Positions 22,401 through 30,122 of a DNA stretch of 64,000 nucleotides are shown here, piece after piece; the stretch's first letter is position 1; every line of letters begins with the position of its first letter. The DNA is from Uruburuella suis (lineage in GTDB: Bacteria > Pseudomonadota > Gammaproteobacteria > Burkholderiales > Neisseriaceae). The notes below the pieces were generated by a model that saw only the letters and a program-made list of their open reading frames with translations, ran no database searches and had not been told where the DNA came from. Position numbers and translations under genes: made by a program. Location: the NCBI RefSeq assembly GCF_004341385.1, contig NZ_SLXE01000015.1, forward strand, positions 1-64,000, given 5' to 3'.

Positions 22401-24107
22401 ATGAACGCACAAAAAAAAGCCGCCCATTGGGCGCAAGATTTGCTGGATGAAATCCGCTTCGATGTGGAAAACGGCAAAATCTGGTTTCACGGCGAGCGCA
22501 TGCTGCTCAGCCACGCTTATGCCTTGTGGCAATTTCGGGAAGACTTAATCGAATCGCTCGGCATGGCGCGCGCCAAGCGCTTTTTGCTGCGCTACGGCTA
22601 TTACGCCGGCATGCAGGATGCCCAAATCGCCAAAAAAATCCGCCCGCACCAAAGCATAGAAGAAGCCTTTGCCGCCGGCCCCCAGCTGCACACCATACGC
22701 GGCATGGTCAAAGTCACCCCGCGCCTGCTTTCGTTTGATGTGGAAAAAGGCCTCTTCAAAGGCACGTTCGACTGGCACGACTCTTTCGAAGTGAGCTACC
22801 ACAAAAAGAAGCACGGCATTTCCAAAGAGCCGATCTGCTGGACGCTCTTGGGCTATGCCAGCGGTTACACCAGCTATTTTCTGGGCAAAGAAATCGCCTT
22901 TAAAGAAACCTTGTGCGAAGCCATGGGGCACGACCATTGCCACATCATCGGCAAAACGGTAGACGAATGGGAGGGCGAAACCGATCTCGAGCGCTCGTTT
23001 CTGCCCGATTCCATCGAAGAAGAGCTTTTCAGCCTGCGCAACGAAATCAACGAATTAAAGCAGCAAAACCACCACGATTTACTCGACAGCACCCAATTAT
23101 TCGATGCCGTGGGCGAATCGGCGGCTTTCCGCCAAGTGTGCGATTTACTGGAAAAAGCCTCGCAAAGCAAAGTGAGCGTGTTGCTCGAAGGCGAAACCGG
23201 CGTGGGCAAAGAAGCCTTTGCCAAAGGCCTGCATGCCGGCAGCCGCCGCGCCGACCAGCCTTTTGTGGCCGTGAATTGCGCCTGCATTCCGCCCGAATTG
23301 GTGGAATCGGAATTATTCGGCGTGGAAAAAGGCGCGTTTACCGGCGCCGTGCAGAGCAAGCCCGGCAAATTCGAGCGCGCCCATTCGGGCACTATTTTTT
23401 TGGATGAAATCATCGAGCTCTCGCCACGCGCACAAGCCGCCCTTTTGCGCGTGCTGCAAGAGGGCGAGCTCGAGCGCGTGGGCGGCAGCCAAACCCGCAA
23501 AATCGACGTGCGCGTGGTGGCGGCCACCAATGAAAACCTGCTCGAAGCCGTGCAGCAAGGGCGCTTTCGTGCCGATTTATATTACCGCCTCAACACCTTT
23601 CCCGTGTTTATCCCGCCCTTGCGCGAGCGCCGCTAGGATATTCCGCTGCTGATTCAATATTTTCTGAAAAAATACACCGCGCTTTATCAGAAAAACATCC
23701 CCGGCATCAGCGACTACGGCCGCGAGCTGCTGCTCAACCACCCGTGGCCGGGCAATATCCGCGAGCTGGAAAACGTGATCGAGCGCGGCGTGATTCTCAC
23801 CGACCACAACCGCCCCATCCAAGCCGAAGCCCTGTTTGCCGGCCTCGCCGCCGCGCCCGCCCTCCTAGCCATTTCCGCCCAAGCAGGCACCTTGGCCAGC
23901 GCCCCGGCCGGCAGCAGCAACGAAGCCTATATCCAAAACCTGCTCGAAACCGATTTCAACCTCGATAAATGGAACGAGCAAATCATGCTCGCCGCCATCA
24001 AACAAAGCGGCGGCAATATTTCCGATGCCGCCCGCAAGCTCGGCATCAGCCGCCCCACGCTCGCTTATCAGTTGAAAAAATACCGGCAGGAAGATCTCAA
24101 TCCCTAA
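22401..24107 (+). pseudogene. dmpR: DmpR/XylR-type sigma-54 activator with in-frame amber codon
   Basis: The frame would encode 567 residues plus stop, the size of DmpR, but TAG at 23634-23636 interrupts it at codon 412. Upstream of the stop are the V4R sensor domain (about 1-205, with GYASGYTSYFLGKEIAFKETLC and the metal-type Cys/His GHDHCHIIGK), a linker, and the AAA+ domain with GETGVGKE (Walker A), GAFTGA and Walker B-like GTIFLDEI. The stop falls in PLRERR-stop-DIPLLIQYF, where a Glu or Asp codon is usual, so a single GAG-to-TAG change explains it. The same frame continues, open, through NHPWPGNIRELENVIERG and a Fis-type helix-turn-helix (GNISDAARKLGISRPTLAYQLKKY). The 411-residue product would lack DNA binding. 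A sequencing error or a suppressor tRNA is possible. Confidence 0.88.
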
Positions 24108-24122
24108 ACCGCCATTGCATGA

Positions 24123-24271
24123 TATAGTTAAATGAATGAAAAACTTATACAAAAATAAGAAATTTAGCATCATGTGTAGGGTGTGTGGCGCAGCCACGCA
24201 CGCGGTTTAAACGGCTTCTGCATATGGCTTGCTACATGCGCCTGTATAAGTTTTTCTTTCATTCCACTATA
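24123..24271. mobile_element. 149-bp MITE with TATAGT inverted ends
   Basis: The first and last 29 bases are inverted repeats matching at 26 positions, each beginning TATAGT and ending ACTTATACA. The termini resemble the TATAGTG ends of Neisserial Correia elements. The interior contains the GTGTAGGGTGTGTG repeat seen elsewhere. It has no coding capacity and lies 15 bases after the regulator frame. Confidence 0.75.
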
Positions 24272-24274
24272 TTG

Positions 24275-24307
24275 AAAGGCCGTCTGAAAAGTTTTCAGAC
24301 GGCCTTT
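24275..24307. terminator. DUS-hairpin terminator
   Basis: AAAGGCCGTCTGAAAA and its exact inverse separated by one base, in the 396-base gap 24108-24503. The rest of the gap up to purM shows a single DUS and no gene. Confidence 0.7.
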
Positions 24308-24503
24308 GCCAAACCCAAGCCTGCCGCTTCCCAATATTGCACTCAAAGAAGCGCTGAATAACGCATTGCGCCGGCGTTTTTCAGAGCCTCCTTAAAAACC
24401 CAACCTCAGGCCGTCTGAAATAATTTCCCCGCCAAGCGCAAAGCCGCAGCGAAATCGGGTAAAATACGCCCGATTCCACCTGACCGAAAAGGCCTTGTTT
24501 AAA

Positions 24504-25538
24504 ATGAGCAATTCACTGAGCTACCGCGATGCCGGTGTCGATATCGACGCGGGCGACCAATTGGTTGAAAACATCAAACCTTTTGCCAAGCGCACCATGC
24601 GCCCCGAAGTGCTGGGCGATTTGGGCGGCTTCGGCGCGCTGGTGGAAATCAGCAAAAAATACCGCAACCCGGTGCTGGTGTCGGGCACCGACGGCGTGGG
24701 CACCAAACTCAAACTCGCTTTCGATTGGGACAAACACGACACCGTGGGCATTGATTTAGTGGCCATGAGCGTAAACGATATTCTCGTGCAAGGCGCAGAG
24801 CCTTTGTTTTTCCTCGATTATTTCGCCTGCGGCAAACTCGATGTGGCGCGCGCCACCGATGTGATTAAAGGCATTGCCGCCGGCTGCGAAGAATCGGGCT
24901 GCGCGCTGATTGGCGGCGAAACCGCCGAAATGCCCGGCATGTATCCCGAGGGCGAATACGATTTGGCGGGCTTTGCCGTGGGCGTGGTGGAAAAAGACCA
25001 AGTAATCAACGGGCGCAGCATCGTGCCCGGCGATGTGGTGCTGGGCTTGGCCTCCAACGGCGCCCATTCCAACGGCTATTCGCTCGTGCGTAAAATCATC
25101 GAACGCGACCAGCCCGATTTGGATGCCGAATTCGACAACGGCCAAACCCTGCGTCAAGCCATCATCGCGCCCACCCGCCTTTATGTGAAGCCGATTCTGG
25201 CCGCGCTCAAACAATTCACCATCAAAGGCATGGCGCACATCACCGGCGGCGGCATCACCGAAAACGTGCCGCGTGTGCTGCCCGAAAACACCGTTGCCCA
25301 AATCGATGCCAAAGCGTGGCCGTTGCCGAAGTTGTTCCAATGGCTGCAACAAGGCGGCAATGTCGAAACTCAAGAAATGTACCGCACCTTCAATTGCGGC
25401 ATCGGCATGGTGGTGATTGTCGCCGCCGAAGATGCCGAAGCCGTGCAGGCATTCTTGGCCGGACAAGGCGAAACCGTGTATCGCTTGGGCGAAATCCGCA
25501 GCCGCGTAGGCGACGAGCACCAAACCCAAGTTGTTTAA
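24504..25538 (+). CDS. purM: Phosphoribosylformylglycinamidine cyclo-ligase (AIR synthetase)
   Basis: 344 residues. The fifth step of purine synthesis, closing FGAM to AIR with ATP. Motifs are SYRDAGVDIDAGDQLVENIKPFAKRT, VSGTDGVGTKLKLAF (nucleotide loop), DLVAMSVNDILVQGAEPLFFLDYFA and IGGETAEMPGMY. Near the end are HITGGGITENVPRVLP and FNCGIGMV. I start it at the ATG giving MSNSLSYRDAG; a TTG nine bases earlier is also in frame. It is monocistronic and converges on the sulfatase-family gene, sharing the long hairpin at 25552-25620. Confidence 0.96.
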   Translation: MSNSLSYRDAGVDIDAGDQLVENIKPFAKRTMRPEVLGDLGGFGALVEISKKYRNPVLVSGTDGVGTKLKLAFDWDKHDTVGIDLVAMSVNDILVQGAEPLFFLDYFACGKLDVARATDVIKGIAAGCEESGCALIGGETAEMPGMYPEGEYDLAGFAVGVVEKDQVINGRSIVPGDVVLGLASNGAHSNGYSLVRKIIERDQPDLDAEFDNGQTLRQAIIAPTRLYVKPILAALKQFTIKGMAHITGGGITENVPRVLPENTVAQIDAKAWPLPKLFQWLQQGGNVETQEMYRTFNCGIGMVVIVAAEDAEAVQAFLAGQGETVYRLGEIRSRVGDEHQTQVV

Positions 25539-25551
25539 CAATCAACATCAA

Positions 25552-25620
25552 TCAGGCCGTCTGAAACAAGTTTTACAGCAATTTTGAATTGTGCTGTAAA
25601 ACTTGTTTCAGACGGCCTGA
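25552..25620. terminator. Exceptionally long bidirectional hairpin terminator
   Basis: Two 29-base arms (25552-25580 and 25592-25620) are perfectly complementary around an 11-base loop. The outer 14 bases of each arm contain the DUS and the inner part is AAGTTTTACAGCA. It serves both purM and the converging LTA-synthase-like gene, whose stop is 5 bases away. Confidence 0.85.
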
Positions 25621-25625
25621 TTATT

Positions 25626-27641
25626 TTACATCTGCTGCGTTACCATCCGGTTGAGCTGCCAATTTAGAAAGTCGGCATATGCGCTGCCTTTATCGATCAA
25701 AGCCTGCTCGTCGGCCGTCGGCGCTTCCGCTTTGGCTTCCGCACGCAAATCCGCGCTGTTTTGCCAACGCCGGTATTCGCGGCTGCTCAAATTGAAAAAG
25801 CCGTGTTCCGTCAACAACACCTCGCTATTGTAGCCATAACCGCACCACGGTGAAGAGGGTTCTGCCGCCACCAGATTGCAGCCGTTTTGATAATAATCGC
25901 GCTCGGATAAGGAAAGCGCATACAAGGTCGGCATCACATCTTTATGCGAGCCTGCCCGTTGGGGCCTGTAAACCGCTTCGTTGCGGTATTCGGGCGGCAC
26001 ATACAGATAAAACGGCACAGCGTGCCCCAGCGCCGTTTCGTTGGGCTCGGGATAGCCGATGGCGCGCATATTGTGGTCGCCCGTGGCCGCAATCACCGTA
26101 TGCGGCGCGTGTTGTTTCACTTCGCTGATAAAGCGCCCCAATTGGTCATTGCTGTAGCGGAACGTGTTCAGAATTTCATTTAACGCTTCACCTGTCGCCA
26201 ACTGGCTCAAACGGCTTTGCTCTTGGTTGTCCAACTTAAAGGCCAAGCGTTGATGCGGCGCAGGCAATTTATAAGGCGGATGATTGGTCATCGACATCAT
26301 CATCACAAACACCGGTTTGCCGCTTTGCTCCGCTTCGGCCAACACCTCTGCCGCATAACGGAACATATATTCGTCCGGCACGCCCCAAGTATCTGATTTC
26401 GCTTCGGGATAGCGGGCTTTCAGCGTATTCTCATCCACAAAATCATCTACACCCAAATGCGTGAGAAAATTATTGAAATCGCGCCAGCCACCGTTACCCG
26501 CCGTAATATACATCGTGCGGTAACCTGCATCATGGTAGGGCTTGAACATATTGCTGATGAATGATTTATTTTTCGCTGTAGATTGGCTCAAATTCAGCTT
26601 GGGACTGCGCACAAAAAAGCGGTGCAGCGAATCGCTGGTGCCGTCGCCCTCGGAAACAAATTTGCGGAACACCCAATCTTGCTTAAAGTGCGGTGCCAAT
26701 GCGCCCATCAAATCACGCTGCGGCGTATCCAACTGCAAGAGATGGCTGCCCATACTTTCCATCACCGCCAACGCCACATTCGGGCGGTGCGCCTCCACCG
26801 CAGCGTTATGCGGTGTTTTTACCACAAATTGCGACAACGCCGCCGATGCCGCCGGCTTGCCCTGCAAACGGCTGATAAGCTTGATTCCGTCTTCATCAGA
26901 AACCTCATCAAAAGAGCCGCTGTTCTTATATTCTTTACGCGCCCAATCCAAGGAAATCAAAGCATTGGGCACCAATCTGTTGAGTTGCGATGCCGCAGAA
27001 ATCTGTGCCGAATCCTGCCGTAAAGGAAACTTACCCATCGAGCCGCGAATGCCCGCCGCCAGCAACAATAGCGGCAACACCGCCAAAACAGCTTTCAGCC
27101 AAAGGCCGTCCGTCTGCCGGACACGCTCTCCTGCCCGCAAACGCACGCGGGAAAGCAGCTTGTACCCCGCCCCCCCGACCACAGCCAAGCCCAGCAATAC
27201 GCTTAAAACAGGGAAGTCAGACCACATGGTTTTCAACACCGCCGCAGGGTCCTCATCGACCAATCCGAACACAAACACATCAAACTGGCGCTCATAAACC
27301 CCGAAATAGAACACATTCGCCACCGTTGCAGTGAGCAGCAACAACAAAAGCCCGAGCAACAGCTTGTTTTGATGGCGGTCAAACCAGGCAGCCGATTTCA
27401 CAGTTGCCAAACAGGCCGCCCCCAACAACAAAGGCAAAGCCACAACAATGGCACTGATTTTAATATCAAACTGCAATCCCTTGAAAAACATAGCAAAAAC
27501 ATCGGCCGCATATTCGTTTTTCACCGTATCCGACACATAGCGGTAAAATAAAAAAGCACGCCCCAGCCCCAAAATCAGCAACGACAGCAAAAACACCGCC
27601 AGCCATTGCACCAACCATTTTTTATAAAATAAATACCGCAT
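25626..27641 (-). CDS. LTA synthase-family membrane sulfatase/phosphotransferase
   Basis: 671 residues. There are five N-terminal membrane helices (about 12-32, 55-78, 93-115, 140-160, 185-200), then a large periplasmic sulfatase-fold domain. Motifs are PNVALAVMESMGSHLL (metal-site region, where the nucleophile position is expected in the following loop, GDGTSDSLHRFF), FVMMMSMTNHPPYKLP and VIAATGDHNMRAIG with the late metal ligands. Relatives transfer phosphoglycerol or phosphoethanolamine to envelope polymers, so a lipooligosaccharide or glycan-modifying role is likely. The exact acceptor cannot be told. Monocistronic. Confidence 0.8.
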   Translation of the reverse strand: MRYLFYKKWLVQWLAVFLLSLLILGLGRAFLFYRYVSDTVKNEYAADVFAMFFKGLQFDIKISAIVVALPLLLGAACLATVKSAAWFDRHQNKLLLGLLLLLLTATVANVFYFGVYERQFDVFVFGLVDEDPAAVLKTMWSDFPVLSVLLGLAVVGGAGYKLLSRVRLRAGERVRQTDGLWLKAVLAVLPLLLLAAGIRGSMGKFPLRQDSAQISAASQLNRLVPNALISLDWARKEYKNSGSFDEVSDEDGIKLISRLQGKPAASAALSQFVVKTPHNAAVEAHRPNVALAVMESMGSHLLQLDTPQRDLMGALAPHFKQDWVFRKFVSEGDGTSDSLHRFFVRSPKLNLSQSTAKNKSFISNMFKPYHDAGYRTMYITAGNGGWRDFNNFLTHLGVDDFVDENTLKARYPEAKSDTWGVPDEYMFRYAAEVLAEAEQSGKPVFVMMMSMTNHPPYKLPAPHQRLAFKLDNQEQSRLSQLATGEALNEILNTFRYSNDQLGRFISEVKQHAPHTVIAATGDHNMRAIGYPEPNETALGHAVPFYLYVPPEYRNEAVYRPQRAGSHKDVMPTLYALSLSERDYYQNGCNLVAAEPSSPWCGYGYNSEVLLTEHGFFNLSSREYRRWQNSADLRAEAKAEAPTADEQALIDKGSAYADFLNWQLNRMVTQQM

Positions 27642-27769
27642 TTCCCATCCTCAAATAACAGCCCGAGCTTTAAATAACAGCCCGAGCTTTCAGACGGCCT
27701 CAGGCTTACCGTATATCATCAAGCGGCACATTATACTGACATTTATCATCCGCCCGACAGCGGCAAATA

Positions 27770-27812
27770 ATACCAATTCTAAAAAAATAAGATAACAAGG
27801 CGGCGAGCCGAA
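27770..27812. repeat. Correia-like element, left half only
   Basis: ATACCAATTCTAAAAAAATA, then AACAAGGCGGCGAGCCG, as in the full copy at 55674-55777, but the right half is missing. It lies upstream of the small gene at 27866. Confidence 0.55.
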
Positions 27813-27865
27813 AATAGTGTAGGAAATTCTAGCGTTGTTTACAGTATTTGAAAGACAATACTGCA

Positions 27866-27991
27866 ATGAGCATCCTCAAACACACCCAAGCCGAACACCA
27901 ACAAGCCATGAGCGATTACGTTACCCGACATTGGGCGCAATACCGCGCCGGTGAAATCGACTTTGCCCAAGCCAAAGCACTGGCCAAATAA
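27866..27991 (+). CDS. Small hypothetical protein, 41 residues
   Basis: An ATG-initiated frame of 41 residues beginning MSILKHTQAEHQQAMSDYV and ending EIDFAQAKALAK. It is hydrophilic, helical and lacks a signal. It ends 4 bases before the next gene's ATG, and its composition is coding-like, so the pair looks like a small operon. I do not recognise a family. No strong ribosome site is visible. Confidence 0.5.
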   Translation: MSILKHTQAEHQQAMSDYVTRHWAQYRAGEIDFAQAKALAK

Positions 27992-27995
27992 GCCA

Positions 27996-28322
27996 ATGAA
28001 CAAACACAACCAATCCGACATTCTCAGCATCAACCAAGTGCAGCTTTTGCTCTCTGAAAAGCGCACCTCGCTCTCGGTGATGCGCACCGGCATTGCCATG
28101 CTGGCGCTGCCGCTCTCCATTTTCAGCGCCCTGATTGCCACCTCCAAATATTACGAAATCACCCATGTGTGGCCGCTTTTGGCGCTGGTGAGCAGCATCA
28201 ATCTGCTGCTGATTGCCTTTTCCGCCTACCTGATTATCCGCTCGCTGCGGCGCATGCACCGCTACGACCAAGCCATCGCCGCCATCAAGCGCGAACATGA
28301 AACGCTGAAAAAGCTGATTTGA
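27996..28322 (+). CDS. DUF202-like small membrane protein
   Basis: 108 residues. The N-terminal cytoplasmic stretch contains LLSEKRTSLSVMRTGIAMLALPLSIFSALIATS, the RTxLxxxRTG pattern of the YidH/DUF202 family. A second membrane helix (about 62-85) is followed by a basic tail. The protein has two transmembrane segments and is of unknown function. It is preceded 4 bases upstream by the 41-residue gene. Followed by a 305-base gap with repeats and no gene. Confidence 0.65.
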   Translation: MNKHNQSDILSINQVQLLLSEKRTSLSVMRTGIAMLALPLSIFSALIATSKYYEITHVWPLLALVSSINLLLIAFSAYLIIRSLRRMHRYDQAIAAIKREHETLKKLI

Positions 28323-28367
28323 GCACAGCAGGCGAGTTTTGAGCCAAAACATTGCCGCGTGATGAAA

Positions 28368-28382
28368 TGTGAACAGACCCTA
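28368..28382. repeat. TGTGAACAGACCCTA repeat edge
   Basis: The same word as at the left window edge (106-120) and, inverted with one change, at 62511-62525. It marks the edge of a dispersed repeat. Confidence 0.4.
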
Positions 28383-28388
28383 TAGATA

Positions 28389-28529
28389 CGGCAACTAATT
28401 ATTGAATATTCACATCCTCTTGCCCGCAGCAGAAACCTGTTCCCTCTCCCGTGGGAGAGGGCTAGGGAGAGGGCAACAAGCCAAAGGCTTGTTTGCCGGT
28501 ATCTGAAAATGTTCAATATTTAATTGCCG
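28389..28529. mobile_element. MITE-like element with CGGCAA ends
   Basis: 141 bases with 22-base inverted ends matching at 19 positions (CGGCAACTAATTATTGAATA-type against CGGCAATTAAATATTGAACA-type). The inside holds the palindromic GGGAGAGGGCTAGGGAGAGG segment. A close relative of its right end occurs at 40181-40204, beside the CRISPR array. Confidence 0.6.
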
Positions 28530-28627
28530 AATCAACAAGGTCGTCTGAAAACCCGTTCAGACGGCCTTTAAGCTTATCCGCAATAATGCTAATATCCGCC
28601 ACACACCACAACAAACGGAGAAACTGC

Positions 28628-29761
28628 ATGACCACCCTGCCCCGCCCCGAAATCGATGAACACGGCCTGCTCGAATATTCCGTGGTTTACACCGACCGCG
28701 CCCTCAACCACATGTCGCAAAAGTTTCAGACGGCCTTGCGCGAAATTTCCGCCACGCTGAAAAAAGTGTATGGTGCCGATTATGCCGCCGTGGTGCCCGG
28801 CAGCGGCACGTCGGGCATGGAAGCCGTGGCCCGACAATTGGCGCGAGATGAAAAATGCCTGATTATCCGCAACGGCTTTTTCAGCTTCCGCTGGACGCAG
28901 ATTCTCGAGCAAGGCCGCATCGCCGCAGACACGCGCGTGTTCACCGCCCGCCAGGCCGACGAAGCGCAAGCGCCGTTTGCGCCCGCGCCAATCGAAGAAG
29001 TGGCCGCTGCCATCGCCGAATACCGCCCTGCCGTGGTGTTTGCCCCACATGTGGAAACCGCCTCGGGCATTATGTTGCCCGACGATTATATTCAAGCGCT
29101 CGCTAAAGCCGTGCACGCCGTGGGCGGCTTACTCGTCATCGACTGCATCGCCTCGGGCTGCATCTGGCTTGATATGCAAAAGCTCGGTATTGATGTGTTG
29201 ATTTCCGCGCCGCAAAAAGGCTGGAGCGGCTCTCCCTGCTGCGGCCTGGTGATGCTGAGCGAAGCCGCTTATCAAAAAGTGCAAGCCACTGAATCCGACA
29301 GCTTCTCGCTCGATTTGAAAAAATGGCTCGCCATCATGGCCGCTTTTGAAAACGGCGGCCACGCCTATCACGCCACCATGCCCACCGATGCGCTTCTGAT
29401 TTTGCGCGAGGTGATGCAGGAAGCCGAAGCCATCGGTTTCGATAAGCTCAAAGCCGCACAAACCGAATTGGGCGCAAAAATGCGCGCACTCTTGGCCGCA
29501 CAAGGCTTCCCCAGCGTGGCCGCGGCCGGCTTCGAAGCCCCCGGCGTGGTGGTGAGCTACACCACCCATCCCGAAATCCAAAACGGCAAAGCTTTTGCCG
29601 CACAAGGCATGCAGATTGCCGCCGGCGTGCCGCTGCAATGCGGCGAACGCAGCGATTTTTCCACCTTCCGCTTAGGCCTTTTCGGCTTGGACAAGCTGCA
29701 AAACATCGAGCGCACCGTGGCCGCATTTGCCGATATTTTGGCGCGGGTGGAAAACGCTTAA
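28628..29761 (+). CDS. Class V aminotransferase (alanine-glyoxylate aminotransferase-like)
   Basis: 377 residues. A PLP-dependent fold-type I enzyme. PVVPGSG-like AAVVPGSGTSGMEAVARQL binds cofactor, LLVIDCIASGCIWLDMQKLGIDV holds the PLP aspartate, and SAPQKGWSGSPCCGLVML carries the Schiff-base lysine. Relatives convert small 2-oxo acids such as glyoxylate, or act on 2-aminoethylphosphonate. The substrate is not evident here. A DUS lies inside the gene near codon 33, read as the residues FQTA. It is a single gene, ended by the palindrome at 29777-29806. Confidence 0.85.
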   Translation: MTTLPRPEIDEHGLLEYSVVYTDRALNHMSQKFQTALREISATLKKVYGADYAAVVPGSGTSGMEAVARQLARDEKCLIIRNGFFSFRWTQILEQGRIAADTRVFTARQADEAQAPFAPAPIEEVAAAIAEYRPAVVFAPHVETASGIMLPDDYIQALAKAVHAVGGLLVIDCIASGCIWLDMQKLGIDVLISAPQKGWSGSPCCGLVMLSEAAYQKVQATESDSFSLDLKKWLAIMAAFENGGHAYHATMPTDALLILREVMQEAEAIGFDKLKAAQTELGAKMRALLAAQGFPSVAAAGFEAPGVVVSYTTHPEIQNGKAFAAQGMQIAAGVPLQCGERSDFSTFRLGLFGLDKLQNIERTVAAFADILARVENA

Positions 29762-29776
29762 AGCCAATACTGCAAA

Positions 29777-29806
29777 CAGGCCGTCTGAAACGTTTCAGAC
29801 GGCCTG
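29777..29806. terminator. Perfect DUS palindrome terminator
   Basis: A 30-base perfect palindrome, CAGGCCGTCTGAAAC and its inverse, directly downstream of the aminotransferase. It isolates that gene from the CRISPR locus. Confidence 0.75.
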
Positions 29807-29896
29807 ATATATTGTTGTTTCTACTGTTCTTCAACACAAGTACGATTAGGCCGCAGGCCGTAATCGTATACATGGCTGTTCCCGCACCGCCGTCTT

Positions 29897-29993
29897 ATAC
29901 CAATCTACCAATTCAAAAACAAGCTGCCAAGGCAGTAAACCGAAGACAATACGGATACGGCAAGGCAGCGGGGTTATTTTTTGAGCCGGGTAT
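29897..29993. repeat. Correia-like element, diverged copy upstream of cas10
   Basis: Termini ATACCAAT and GGGTAT with a core containing TACGGCAAGGC and GGGTTATTTTTT align along the whole length with 55674-55777, with many changes. It occupies the 361-base gap 29762-30122, which otherwise holds one terminator and an AT-rich stretch likely to contain the csm promoter. Confidence 0.5.
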
Positions 29994-30122
29994 TTTAGTT
30001 GAAATGAAAGCTTCTAAAAATACACAAATTTGTAAGACGGCAAAAAGTGTATATGTTTTGATAAACTGTATAAAAGTTCCAAAATTAATTCAATTTAACA
30101 TTAAGTGAAGCGGAGTATTTCT

